Below, in pieces: positions 49,183 through 58,050 of a DNA stretch of 64,000 nucleotides. Source of the stretch: CAZEAP01 sp964510315 (GTDB lineage Bacteria > Planctomycetota > Brocadiia > SM23-32); the NCBI GenBank assembly GCA_964510315.1, contig CAZEAP010000002.1, positions 124,001-188,000 of the forward strand, read 5' to 3'. The notes below the pieces were generated by a model. It was given only the letters and a program-made list of their open reading frames with translations, was not told the DNA's origin and did no database searches. The translations under genes and the position numbers were made by a program. Position 1 is the stretch's first letter; every line of letters begins with the position of its first letter.

Positions 49183-50253
49183 ATGGAGCAGCCACTGGAA
49201 CGGGCGGAGATGGAGCGGGTCAAGGAGTTCTTCGACGCCTACTGGCAGCGGGAGGTGCCGGGGCGACCTCTTGTGGGCATCACGGCGCCCCTCGACGATG
49301 CGGAGGAACGGGGCTTCCCCGTGCCGGAGACCCCTGCCGGCAAAATGACCGACGTCGGCTACCAGCGGAACGAGGCAGTCTGGCGCGCCCGCAACACGCT
49401 TTATCTCGGGGAGGCCTTCCCGATGGCGCTGCCCAACATCGGGCCGGATTCCTTCACCGCCTACCTCGGAGGAGAATTGGAGTTCGTCAACGAATACACC
49501 TCCTGGATCCGTCCGTTCGTAGACGACCTGGAGGACTACGCCCCGGCCTTCGACAGGGACAATCGGTGGTGGCGCCACATGTGCGAGCTGATCGACGCGC
49601 TGTGCGAGGCCGCCCCCGGCAACTTCCTGGTGGGCATTCCCGACCTCCACGGCGGCGGGGACGCGCTGGCCGCCATGCGCCACCCCGACCGGCTGGCGCT
49701 GGACCTCTACGACAAGCCGGCGGAAGTGAAGCGCATCATGTCCGCCCTGACCGAGATATACAAGGAAATCTTCGACGCCTACGAGGAACGCATCTCTCGC
49801 GTGCAGGAGGGCTGCACCACCTGGCTGAGGGCCTATTCGCGCGGCACCTACACCGCCCTGCAGAACGACTTTTCCGGACTGGTCTCGCCGGAGATGTTCG
49901 TTGAGTTCTTCCTCCCCGACGTCCAGCAGATGGCCCGTTACCTGGACAACTCCCTCTACCATCTGGACGGCCCCGCGGCGCTGGGCAACCTTCCCCATCT
50001 GCTGGAACTCGAAAAGCTGGACGGCATCCAGTGGGTGCCGGGAGCCGGGGCCGGCACGATGGGGGAGTGGGTGGAGGTGTGCCGCCGCGTGCTGGAGGCC
50101 GGGAAGTGCCTGTTCGTGGGGTGCCCGTCGGCTGAGCTGCTGCCGCTGCTGGAGCAGCTTCCGCACGAGGGGCTGTGCCTGCAGACCGGCTGCGGGTCGG
50201 AGGGGGATGCCCGCAGGCTGCTCGCGCGGGTGGAGGAGGAATTCGGCACCTGA
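49183..50253 (+). CDS. Uroporphyrinogen decarboxylase-like protein
   Basis: A 356-residue TIM-barrel protein of the UroD/MtaA superfamily as expanded in planctomycete-like genomes. It has PDLHGGGDALAAMRHPDRLALDLYD-type segments, LDGPAALGNLPHLLELEKLDGIQWVPGAG, and the CGSEGDARRLL end. The zinc-binding motif of corrinoid methyltransferases (H-x-C) is not obvious, so it is not confidently an MtaA. True heme-pathway HemE length is similar, but the N-terminal Arg motif is not seen. AGGAAGG precedes the ATG. Confidence 0.7.
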   Translation: MEQPLERAEMERVKEFFDAYWQREVPGRPLVGITAPLDDAEERGFPVPETPAGKMTDVGYQRNEAVWRARNTLYLGEAFPMALPNIGPDSFTAYLGGELEFVNEYTSWIRPFVDDLEDYAPAFDRDNRWWRHMCELIDALCEAAPGNFLVGIPDLHGGGDALAAMRHPDRLALDLYDKPAEVKRIMSALTEIYKEIFDAYEERISRVQEGCTTWLRAYSRGTYTALQNDFSGLVSPEMFVEFFLPDVQQMARYLDNSLYHLDGPAALGNLPHLLELEKLDGIQWVPGAGAGTMGEWVEVCRRVLEAGKCLFVGCPSAELLPLLEQLPHEGLCLQTGCGSEGDARRLLARVEEEFGT

Positions 50254-50262
50254 GGCGGCGAT

Positions 50263-50291
50263 TTGCAGGGGCAGGGGCCTTCCCGTATAAT
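50263..50291 (+). promoter_or_regulatory. Promoter of the TPR/YfgM-like gene
   Basis: TTGCAG (50263-50268) and a perfect TATAAT (50286-50291) with 17-base spacing, 33 bases before the ATG at 50324. Confidence 0.6.
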
Positions 50292-50323
50292 TCCTCCTTT
50301 CACTGTCCGGAGTATACCGCTCC

Positions 50324-51130
50324 ATGCGCCCCGACAAGGCCGAACAAGGCGAAACCGCCGAAGACGAAGTGCTGGCGGCCCTCGAACGCGTCAAGGACTT
50401 TCTGTGGGAGAATGCGCTCCACCTGCTGGTCGCGGTGGGCGTGATATTCCTGGGCGTTCTGGGCTATCAATACTACACACTGAGCCGCGAGGCCGAAACC
50501 CTTCAGGACTGGCGGGCCCTCGGCGGAATTCCGGGGAATTTCCAGCTGCTGTTCACCCCCTCGCCCGGCTCGGAGCAGATGCGCAAAGAGGCCGTTGCGG
50601 CCTGCCGCCGCATTCTCCAAACCGGCTCGGAGACTTCCGCTCACCCGTGGGTCATGCTCCGTCTCGCCTCGTTGCTGGCGGGAGGGGAGCAATGGGAGGA
50701 GGCCGCCGAGACCTACAGGCAGCTGCTGGAGGAGTATCCGGACGGTCAGGCGGCCAAGACCGCCCTCCCGGGCTACGCCGCGGTGATGGAAGAGATGGGC
50801 GACTATGAACGGGCCGCCGCGCTCTACGAAGAGCTTGCCGCTGGGGACAGGAAGCTCCATCTTTTCGACGCCGCTCGTTGCAGGGAGCTGAACGGCGAAT
50901 TGGAGGCCGCACAGGCGCTCTACAGGAACTTCCTCCAAACCCCCCCGGCCGATCAACTCGGCGACCTGGCCCGCTCGCGGCTGACCGCGCTTGCCCGGGG
51001 AGAGGTCCTCCAGCCCCCGCCCCGGCCGCCGGAGGCAAAACAGCCCACCATCGAGGCCCCGGAAGCTCCCGCCGAGACGCCCCTGGAGTTGTTGCGTCCC
51101 GTGCCGGCGGAAACGCCTCTGATGGAGTGA
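50324..51130 (+). CDS. Membrane-anchored TPR protein (YfgM-like)
   Basis: A 268-residue protein: charged cytoplasmic N-terminus, one transmembrane helix (residues about 32-50, LHLLVAVGVIFLGVLGYQYY), then tetratricopeptide-like repeats (WEEAAETYRQLLEEYPDGQ; YERAAALYEELAAGD; LEAAQALYRNFLQ) and a Pro/Glu-rich tail. The topology matches YfgM/tetratricopeptide translocon accessory proteins. It converges with the PBP2 gene and may be unrelated to it. Confidence 0.72.
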   Translation: MRPDKAEQGETAEDEVLAALERVKDFLWENALHLLVAVGVIFLGVLGYQYYTLSREAETLQDWRALGGIPGNFQLLFTPSPGSEQMRKEAVAACRRILQTGSETSAHPWVMLRLASLLAGGEQWEEAAETYRQLLEEYPDGQAAKTALPGYAAVMEEMGDYERAAALYEELAAGDRKLHLFDAARCRELNGELEAAQALYRNFLQTPPADQLGDLARSRLTALARGEVLQPPPRPPEAKQPTIEAPEAPAETPLELLRPVPAETPLME

Positions 51131-51137
51131 GGCAGTC

Positions 51138-53036
51138 TCACGGCATGCGCTCGACCTCGTCCCAGATGCTCTCCAGCGCCATCTGCACGATGGGCGCGGC
51201 GTGGCTGCTACCGTGCCCGGAGGTGCGCTCGTTGAGCACGGCGAAGGCCACTTTGGGACTTTCGGCCGGGGCGTAGCCGGCGAACCAGGCGTGGTAGATT
51301 CCCTCGGGTCCCAGCTCCGCGGTCCCGGTCTTGCCGGCCGCCCGGAACCTCTCCAGACCCGCCCGCCGGGCCGTGCCGCTGTCCACCACCAGGCGCATGC
51401 CTCGCCGCACGGCTTCCAGGGCCGACCGATCCAATTGAAGGTCGACAAAGTCCGGCCGGTAGACCTCTACGGTCTCCCCACTCGAGTCCGTGGCATGGTG
51501 GAAGAAGTGCGGCGTGTAGAGCCGGCCGCCGTTGGCCACGGCGGCCGCCATGTTCGCCACCTGCAATGGGTTACAGAGCAGGCCCCCCTGGCCGATCGAG
51601 AGGTTGACCGTCTGGAAAGTGGACCTGGCATCAGGCACCTGGCCGGCCCGCTCGTAAGGCCAGTCCACTCCGGTGGATTGGCCGAGCCCGAACTTTCTTC
51701 CCCACCGGGCGAGTGCTTCCCCACCGGTCGCCAGGCCGGTCTGATAGAAGTAGATGTTACAGGAGTTCTCGATGGCCGGCACCAGGGACAGGGTGCCGTG
51801 GCCCCCCGGGTAGATCCAGCAGTGGAAGTTTCGGCCACGGAAGGCCTTCCGCCCGTGGCAGGTGAAAGTGGTGTTGGGCGTGATGGCGCCCTCATGCAGC
51901 GCCGCCATTGCGGTCACAATTTTGTAGACTGACCCGGTCTGAAGGGCCGCCTGGAGCGGGCGGAACAAGAGCGGGGCGCGCGAGTCGTTCGCCAGTCGGT
52001 CGAACTCCGCCCGGTACGTGGACCTGTCGAAGCTCGGATAGGTGGCGGCGGCGAGAACGGCGCCGTTGCGCGGATCGAGCAGAACCAGTGCGCCCCGATC
52101 GAAATCCAGCTCCTCGCTGGACGCCGCCCGTTCGAGCGCGCCGGTTGCGGCCTCCTGGAAGTCCTCACGCAGGGTAAGGTAGATGTCGCGGCCCGGAGTG
52201 GGGGGCACCTTTTCAGACTTGCGCTCGATGCCGAGTATCCGGAAGGCCAGCCGGTTGACCACGTAGCCGCGGCTGCCCCGGAGCAGCCCCTCGTGAGCCG
52301 CCTCAACGCCGCTGAGGCCGAGGCGGTCGTCCTTCTTATAGCGACTGCCGATCCGGGAGACCGGCATCGACATGGTCCAGTAACGGTCCTCGGCGCAAAG
52401 CTCCCGCCACTTCTCCGGACTGACCGCCCCAACTTCGCCGACGACGTGTGGGGCCAGATCGCCGTTGGGGTGCAGCCGGCGGGTGCTCTCCATCACCACT
52501 ACTTCCGGCCGGCGCCGCGCGTGCGCAGGCGCCGAGCGCACCGCGGCCGCCACCTCCGGCGAAACCCCGCGCACCACCCAGTGAGGCTGGTTTTGCTCGA
52601 CCACCCGTACGTGTTCGAGGCCCGTGTTCTCCTGCACGGCGCGGTGTATGCGCTCAACGCGCCGCATGATCGAGTCCACCCGTTCCTGTATCTGCTCGAC
52701 GGGGGTGGAGCACAACCTTGCCACCCGCGCTCTCCATCCCGGCTCCTCCAGCCGATCGTAATAGACACCGATGTCGAAGCAGGGCTCCTGGACGGCGAGC
52801 GGGGTGCCCCAGCGGGTGTAGATGCCGCCCCGGACGGTGTCGACCACGTGGTCGCCGCCGGGACGGGTGTAACGGTCCCTGCGGAAGCGGTCGTGCCAGA
52901 GCAGCTGCACCTGCGCGAGACGGGCCAGCAGCACGATACCGGCCAGGAGAAGTAACCCCAGCGTCACGTAAAGGCGCCGTCTGAACAACGCAGATACCTC
53001 GATGGATGCCGGCCTGGAGGGGTTGGCGGCTGCCAC
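51138..53036 (-). CDS. mrdA: Penicillin-binding protein 2-type transpeptidase
   Basis: A 632-residue class B PBP with an N-terminal membrane anchor (LYVTLGLLLLAGIVLLARLAQ), a dimerisation domain and a transpeptidase domain. The active-site motifs are Ser369-Val-Tyr-Lys372 (GSVYKI), SCN in ENSCNIYFY, and KTGTAE. It cross-links peptidoglycan during elongation. Note that some planctomycetes have reduced peptidoglycan genes, so its presence indicates that this organism makes a wall. The family symbol mrdA/pbpA is assigned by similarity only. Confidence 0.88.
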   Translation of the reverse strand: MAAANPSRPASIEVSALFRRRLYVTLGLLLLAGIVLLARLAQVQLLWHDRFRRDRYTRPGGDHVVDTVRGGIYTRWGTPLAVQEPCFDIGVYYDRLEEPGWRARVARLCSTPVEQIQERVDSIMRRVERIHRAVQENTGLEHVRVVEQNQPHWVVRGVSPEVAAAVRSAPAHARRRPEVVVMESTRRLHPNGDLAPHVVGEVGAVSPEKWRELCAEDRYWTMSMPVSRIGSRYKKDDRLGLSGVEAAHEGLLRGSRGYVVNRLAFRILGIERKSEKVPPTPGRDIYLTLREDFQEAATGALERAASSEELDFDRGALVLLDPRNGAVLAAATYPSFDRSTYRAEFDRLANDSRAPLLFRPLQAALQTGSVYKIVTAMAALHEGAITPNTTFTCHGRKAFRGRNFHCWIYPGGHGTLSLVPAIENSCNIYFYQTGLATGGEALARWGRKFGLGQSTGVDWPYERAGQVPDARSTFQTVNLSIGQGGLLCNPLQVANMAAAVANGGRLYTPHFFHHATDSSGETVEVYRPDFVDLQLDRSALEAVRRGMRLVVDSGTARRAGLERFRAAGKTGTAELGPEGIYHAWFAGYAPAESPKVAFAVLNERTSGHGSSHAAPIVQMALESIWDEVERMP

Positions 53037-53130
53037 CGCCCGACGCGGTGACCTTCATCAAACAAGGTACCCTCCTCCGAAGGAGGATAGCAAGGGCGGC
53101 CGAAGCCGCGAGGGAGCACCGGGCGATCGG

Positions 53131-54645
53131 CTACCTTTCCCGACCCGTGAAGCGGTGGGGCTCCTGGAAGGAATGCAGGTTGTGAACACCGCCTTCCATC
53201 CGCGCAGAGGCGGTCCTTTTCTCGAAGCGGAGTCTACCGGATTCGGCCGCCTCGTGGAGTTCGGAGATGGTCCGACATCCGACGTCCTGCAAGGCGTGCT
53301 TGACCCCCTGGAGGAGATAGGGCACGTAATCCTCGACCGAGCCCTTGTCGACGACGGTTCCGCTGACTCCCTGGGCCACCCGGAGCGGCCCTTCCTGTTC
53401 CTCCTGCATGTAGCGGCGAATGCCTCGGTCCTCCATGGCTTCCCGGCTGCCCATGCCGCGGTAGCGCTTGACGCGCACCCCGCCTTCGTAGAAGTATTCG
53501 CCCGGGGCCTCGTCCGTCCCCGCCAGCAGCGAGCCGAGCATCACGGTGGAGGCGCCGATGGCCAGCGCCTTGGCGATGTGACCGATGGAAGTGACGCCCC
53601 CGTCGGCGATGACGGGCACTCCCAGCTCCTCACCCGCAAGGGCGCAGTCGTGAACGGCGCTGGCCTGAGAGCGACCGACGGCCACGGTTTCCTGGGTTAT
53701 GCAAATTGAGCCGGAGCCCATGCCCACCCGAAGGGCGTCGGCACCGGCCTCCACCAGCCCGCGACACTGTTCGGCGGTCACCACGTTCCCCGCAACGATT
53801 TGCAGGTCCGGATACCTTTCTTTGGCCCACTGGAGCGCCTCGATCTGGAAGCGCGAGTAGCCCTGGGCGCTGTCGAGTACGGCCACGTCGACGCCGGCGT
53901 CCACCAGCGCCTCCAGACGCTCCCGGTCCTCCTCGTGGGTGCTGACCGCGGCGCCGACCAGCAACTGCTTGGCGGGGTCTTTGCTGGCCAGGGGGAAGCG
54001 CTTGTTCTTGCGGAGGTCGGTCCGGCTCATCAGGCAGACCAGGTTCCCATCGTCGTCCACAATGGGGAGCTTGCCCTTCTTGCTTTCTTTGAGGATGCGG
54101 TTGCCTTCCTCCAGCGAGATGCCGGCGGGGGCGGTTACCAGGTCGGTGGTCATCACTTCCCCCAGGCGTTTACTGCGGTCCGGCTCGAAGTCGATGTCGC
54201 GGGCGCTGACTATACCCACGAGTTTGGAGCCGACTTCTCCGCCCTCGGTGATGGGGATTCCGCTGAATCCATGTTCTTCTTTGATACGGTCCACGTCGGA
54301 TATGCGGTCTTCGGGCGACAGGCACACCGGGTCCATAATGAAGCCGTTCTCGAAGCGTTTCGTTTTTTTGACTTCGGCGACCTGCTCCTCGATGGTGTTG
54401 TTGTAGTGAATGACCCCGATGCCCCCCAAAAGCGCCATCGATATGGCCATGCTGCTCTCGGTAACCGTGTCCATGGGAGAGCTGACCAGTGGTCTTTTTA
54501 TTCTGATCTGCCGCGTCAGTTGGGTGTCGAGGGAGACATCCGAGAGGGCGCACTTTATGTAGCCCGGCAGCAGGATGAAATCGTCGTAAGTCAGGCCCCC
54601 GTCGCCGAACAGTTGCTGGGCGGTAACACCGTTTCCGTGATTCAT
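53131..54645 (-). CDS. guaB: IMP dehydrogenase, eukaryote-like sequence
   Basis: A 504-residue protein that oxidises IMP to XMP, the first step of GMP synthesis. Catalytic Cys315 is in MGSGSICITQE. Two CBS domains lie between about 110 and 220, with the tail FEKRTASARMEGGVHNLHS. Many blocks (VSSPMDTVTES, SKKGKLPIV, PLASKD..KQLL, VGMGSGSICITQE) read like the vertebrate enzyme rather than the usual bacterial GIGPGSICTT form. GGGAGGAG precedes the ATG at 54645, and the upstream open extension is not family-like. Confidence 0.92.
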   Translation of the reverse strand: MNHGNGVTAQQLFGDGGLTYDDFILLPGYIKCALSDVSLDTQLTRQIRIKRPLVSSPMDTVTESSMAISMALLGGIGVIHYNNTIEEQVAEVKKTKRFENGFIMDPVCLSPEDRISDVDRIKEEHGFSGIPITEGGEVGSKLVGIVSARDIDFEPDRSKRLGEVMTTDLVTAPAGISLEEGNRILKESKKGKLPIVDDDGNLVCLMSRTDLRKNKRFPLASKDPAKQLLVGAAVSTHEEDRERLEALVDAGVDVAVLDSAQGYSRFQIEALQWAKERYPDLQIVAGNVVTAEQCRGLVEAGADALRVGMGSGSICITQETVAVGRSQASAVHDCALAGEELGVPVIADGGVTSIGHIAKALAIGASTVMLGSLLAGTDEAPGEYFYEGGVRVKRYRGMGSREAMEDRGIRRYMQEEQEGPLRVAQGVSGTVVDKGSVEDYVPYLLQGVKHALQDVGCRTISELHEAAESGRLRFEKRTASARMEGGVHNLHSFQEPHRFTGRER

Positions 54646-54810
54646 CAGCTCCTCCCGCGCAGGAACAGAACGACCGTTGGCGAGGAGTTTGGTATCAAGC
54701 GCGGCGCCGAGAGCGCCCGCGCGACCGAGGCCCTTCCCCGATTGTCCTATTCTAAGGGCTCGTCCCGGCCGGCGCAACAGCATTCTTTCCGGCGGACTCG
54801 AAACGCGTCT

Positions 54811-55503
54811 TCAGCGGGGAACGCCCAGCGGCATGACGTAGAGAGCGTCCAGGTCGCGGGGCAGCCGGAAGGCGTCCTCCACGGCCTCGTCGTTGAAGGC
54901 CCCCACGGCTACGGTGCCCAGGCCGAGGGCCTCGGCCTGCAGGTAGATGTTCTCGCTGATGTGACCGGCTTCCATGGCCACGTAGCGCCTGCCCCGGTCG
55001 CCGTAGCGACCGGTCGTCCGCGAATAGTCGGCCGCCATCAGGACGTCGACGGGGGCGGCGGCGAGGAAGTCCTGTCCCAGTGCGGCCTCCGCGAGTTCTG
55101 ACCGTATGTCGCCCTCGAAGGCCTGCTGAAGGGAGTGCTCCTCGGGCAGATAGCGATACACCGCGGCTTCCATTCCTTCCACGCCATCGGTTCCCACGGC
55201 CACGTAGAGTTCCATAGGATAGGTGGCCCCGGCGGAGGGCGCGGCGCGCTTGCGCCCCCTTGGGCCGGTGGTGCCCTGGGCGGCCCAGAGTACCTGTGCA
55301 AGTTGGTGCTGGGTGAGGGGCTCACCGGTGAAGCTGCGGCGGCTGCGGCGTTCGGCAATGGCCCGTTCGACCGACACTTCCCCCGTTGTTTCCGGTTCCG
55401 GCAGAGTCAGCGGTTTCATGCTTGTTCCTCCTCCCTGTGTGTTGCACGTGGAAAGAACACACGCACAAACTGTCGCAAACAGCAAGAGTCTGGCACGAGG
55501 CAT
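54811..55503 (-). CDS. SagB/ThcOx-family nitroreductase, predicted exported
   Basis: A 230-residue FMN-dependent nitroreductase-fold protein (ERRSRRSFTGEPLTQHQLAQ, PSAGATYPMELYVAVG, GHISENIYLQAEALGLGTV), the SagB-type oxidase family. From 55503 the N-terminus is a signal peptide with a lipobox-like LSTC, as seen in other planctomycete members. A second start at 55419 (MKPLTLPEPETT) has a stronger ribosome site (GGGAGGAGG) and would give a cytoplasmic form. Which start is used is undecided. No RiPP precursor is evident nearby. Confidence 0.8.
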   Translation of the reverse strand: MPRARLLLFATVCACVLSTCNTQGGGTSMKPLTLPEPETTGEVSVERAIAERRSRRSFTGEPLTQHQLAQVLWAAQGTTGPRGRKRAAPSAGATYPMELYVAVGTDGVEGMEAAVYRYLPEEHSLQQAFEGDIRSELAEAALGQDFLAAAPVDVLMAADYSRTTGRYGDRGRRYVAMEAGHISENIYLQAEALGLGTVAVGAFNDEAVEDAFRLPRDLDALYVMPLGVPR

Positions 55504-55544
55504 CGGTTTTCCGCCTTTCTTGTGACCGGTACTGGTTGCCCTCC

Positions 55545-56879
55545 TCACGGACCGGACGGGGCGGTGATCTCGGCCGCCTCCTCGGCCGGGAAAATCTCCC
55601 GCATCTGCGTCACTTCCTCCTGCCCCATCGGACCGGCCGCCGCGAGGTTGGCTCCCGACTCCACGAACACTTCTTCGGCTACCTCCGCCAGGTCCTGGAC
55701 GGTCAACTCCTCCTGGCGCTGGACGAACTGCTGCGGCGTCAGCACGCGGCCGATTCCCAGCAGCAGTTCCTGCTTGCCCAGCCACTCCACCAGGCGTGAG
55801 GGGCGGTCGCAAAGTATGTCCATGCCGCAGCGCGCGCTCTCCTTGTAGCGCTCCAGTTCCTGGGGAGTAAAGCCCTCCGCAGCGGCCTCCTGGATCACCT
55901 CCAGTCCCGCCTGGAGCGCCTTTACGCTGTTCTCGACGCCGGCGGCCATCTGCACGTTGAGGGCGCCGGTATCGCTGAAAGCTTGCAGGTGGCTGTGGAC
56001 CTCGTAGACGAGGGCGAGTTCCTCCCGCACCCGGCTGAAGAGCCGGGACGTCAGCCCCCCGCCCAGAAGCTCGCTGACTGCACGCAGGGCGTCGAAGCGG
56101 TCGTCCCCCAGTGGATAAGCTCGGTAGCAGAGGAGTGCTTCGACCACCGGCAGGGCCTCGGTGCTCCGGTAGAACGCCCGTGCGCGCTGTCGACCCACCT
56201 CGGGTTTATGCAGTTGGGGCTTTTCGTCGGTGGGCTTCATGCTTCCGAAGGTGGACTTCACTTCTCCGATAACCTCGTCGAAATCGAAGCCGCCCGCCAG
56301 GCACAGGACCATGTTGTTGGGCCGGAAGAACTTCTCATAGTGCCTGCGGACGAGCTGCCGGTCGAAGCTGCGCATGATGCGCGGGCTGCCGCGGGTGCCG
56401 GCTTCGTTGAGCTTCTCTTCCAGCAGGAGCCCGCAGGCCAGCTCGTATACGCTGATGTTGCGGCCCTCCCGGTCTCGGTGGCGCGATATCTCCTGGGCGA
56501 TGATGGACTTTTCCTGTTCGATCTCCTGCTCGTCCAGCAGCGGGTGGAGCAGCACGTCGCCGGCGATGGCCATCACCCGCCGCCAGTGTTTCCGGTGGAC
56601 GCCGAAGATAATCTTTACGTATTCGGGGTAAGTCTGGCCGTCCACCACGCCGCCCAGGTCTTCCACCTGCCGCATGATTTCAGCGAACGTGGGGTAATCC
56701 TCCGATCCCTGCATCAGCATGTGTTCGAGGAAGTGCGTCAGGCCGGTTCGCTCGGGGGGCTCGAAGCGTGGGCCGGCGTGCACGGAAGCCGAGCAGACGA
56801 AAGAGTGCAGCGCGGGGTTCTCCACCCCCACTACGGGCAGACCGTTAGGGAGGACTTCTCGTCGAAACTCCAGGGACAC
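55545..56879 (-). CDS. M16-family (insulinase-like) zinc peptidase
   Basis: A 444-residue protein with the inverted zinc motif His49-Phe-Leu-Glu-His53 (THFLEHMLMQGS). The second-domain pattern (YRAYPLGDDRFDALRAVSELLGG) and the length match the mitochondrial processing peptidase/PqqL branch. No signal peptide is seen from the GTG at 56879, which has AGGAG upstream. It probably degrades peptides. It starts 38 bases after the second DAHP synthase gene on the same strand. Confidence 0.88.
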   Translation of the reverse strand: MSLEFRREVLPNGLPVVGVENPALHSFVCSASVHAGPRFEPPERTGLTHFLEHMLMQGSEDYPTFAEIMRQVEDLGGVVDGQTYPEYVKIIFGVHRKHWRRVMAIAGDVLLHPLLDEQEIEQEKSIIAQEISRHRDREGRNISVYELACGLLLEEKLNEAGTRGSPRIMRSFDRQLVRRHYEKFFRPNNMVLCLAGGFDFDEVIGEVKSTFGSMKPTDEKPQLHKPEVGRQRARAFYRSTEALPVVEALLCYRAYPLGDDRFDALRAVSELLGGGLTSRLFSRVREELALVYEVHSHLQAFSDTGALNVQMAAGVENSVKALQAGLEVIQEAAAEGFTPQELERYKESARCGMDILCDRPSRLVEWLGKQELLLGIGRVLTPQQFVQRQEELTVQDLAEVAEEVFVESGANLAAAGPMGQEEVTQMREIFPAEEAAEITAPSGP

Positions 56880-56917
56880 CTGTCGCTCCTGTTCAGAGGA
56901 TCGGCGCAGTGGGCCGT

Positions 56918-57940
56918 TCAGATGGTGCGGTCCATCACCGGAGCCAGCTTCTTGAGCAGTTCCATGCTGCGGGCGAACTGCTCGGGCCGAAGCTGCTGGG
57001 CCGGGTCACAGCGCGCGCTGTCAGGCTCGGGGTGCACTTCCACCAGCAGCCCGTCGGCACCCACGGCGAGGGCTGCCCGGGAGACCGGCGGAACCAGGCT
57101 GCGTCTGCCGGACGCGTGGGAGGGGTCCACGATGATGGGCAGGTGGGAGAGTTCGCGCACGACGGGCACGACGGCCAGGTCCTGGGTGAACCGGACGGCC
57201 GTCTCGTAGGTCCGAACCCCGCGCTCGCAGAGGATGATGTTCAGGTTGCCTACGCTGGCGACGTACTCGGCCGCCTTCATCCATTCCTCCACGGTGGAAG
57301 CAAAGCCCCTCTTAAGCACCACCGGCATGCCGGTGCGGCCTGCCTCGGTCAGCAGGTCGAAGTTCTGCATGTTCCGCGCGCCCACCTGGATGGCGTCGGC
57401 GTAGCGCGCCACCAGTTCTACGTGCTCCGGGGAGCGGGCCTCAGTGACGACCGGCAGGCCGGTTTCTTCGCGGGCGGCGGCCAGCAACTGAAGGCCCTCC
57501 TCCCCCAGGCCCCGGAAGTCGTAGGGGGAGGTGCGTGGCTTGAAGGCTCCGCCGCGCAGCACGCGCGCTCCGGCGCGGCAGACCACCCGGGCCGCCTCCA
57601 TCAACTGCTCTTCGCTCTCCACCGCGCAGGGGCCCGCCATCACGGTGAAGGTCCCCGGTCCCACCGGAACACCCCCGATCTCCACCACGCTGGGTTCCGC
57701 CTGTGCCTCACGGCTGACCAGCTTGTAGGGCTTCAACACCGGCACCACGCGGTCCACGAAGGGGTAGCCTTCGAAGACCTCGATCAGGTGCGGCCGCATC
57801 TCCGGGGAGGTCCCGATGGCCCCCACGATGGTACGTTCCTCCCCGCGGGAGATGTGCGCCCCGAAGCCGGCTTCCTCTATCGTGTCGACGACCCTCTGGA
57901 CCTGCTCTTCGTCGGCACCTCTCCGAAGTATGACGATCAT
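56918..57940 (-). CDS. aroF: DAHP synthase, type I-beta (second copy)
   Basis: A 340-residue paralogue of the enzyme at 39669, with the same ferredoxin-like N-terminus (MIIVLRRGADEEQVQRVVDT-like) and the barrel motifs MAGPCAVES, GGAFKPRTSPYDFRG and VVLKRGFAS. It has its own promoter with no leader peptide or attenuator seen. It may provide uncontrolled shikimate flux. The M16 peptidase gene follows. Confidence 0.94.
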   Translation of the reverse strand: MIVILRRGADEEQVQRVVDTIEEAGFGAHISRGEERTIVGAIGTSPEMRPHLIEVFEGYPFVDRVVPVLKPYKLVSREAQAEPSVVEIGGVPVGPGTFTVMAGPCAVESEEQLMEAARVVCRAGARVLRGGAFKPRTSPYDFRGLGEEGLQLLAAAREETGLPVVTEARSPEHVELVARYADAIQVGARNMQNFDLLTEAGRTGMPVVLKRGFASTVEEWMKAAEYVASVGNLNIILCERGVRTYETAVRFTQDLAVVPVVRELSHLPIIVDPSHASGRRSLVPPVSRAALAVGADGLLVEVHPEPDSARCDPAQQLRPEQFARSMELLKKLAPVMDRTI

Positions 57941-57998
57941 CGTTCAGCCTCTCCGGGACCCGTACGGCCCCACTGGTGTGATAGAAGGCCCGTAATGA

Positions 57999-58027
57999 AT
58001 ACTATAGAATGCTCTGTTCGCGGTCAA
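57999..58027 (-). promoter_or_regulatory. Promoter of the second DAHP synthase gene
   Basis: On the minus strand, TTGACC (58027-58022) and TAGTAT (58004-57999) are 17 bases apart. The divergent MnmE-like gene begins at 58051. Confidence 0.55.
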
Positions 58028-58050
58028 GTTACAGGCCCTCAGAGGCGCCG

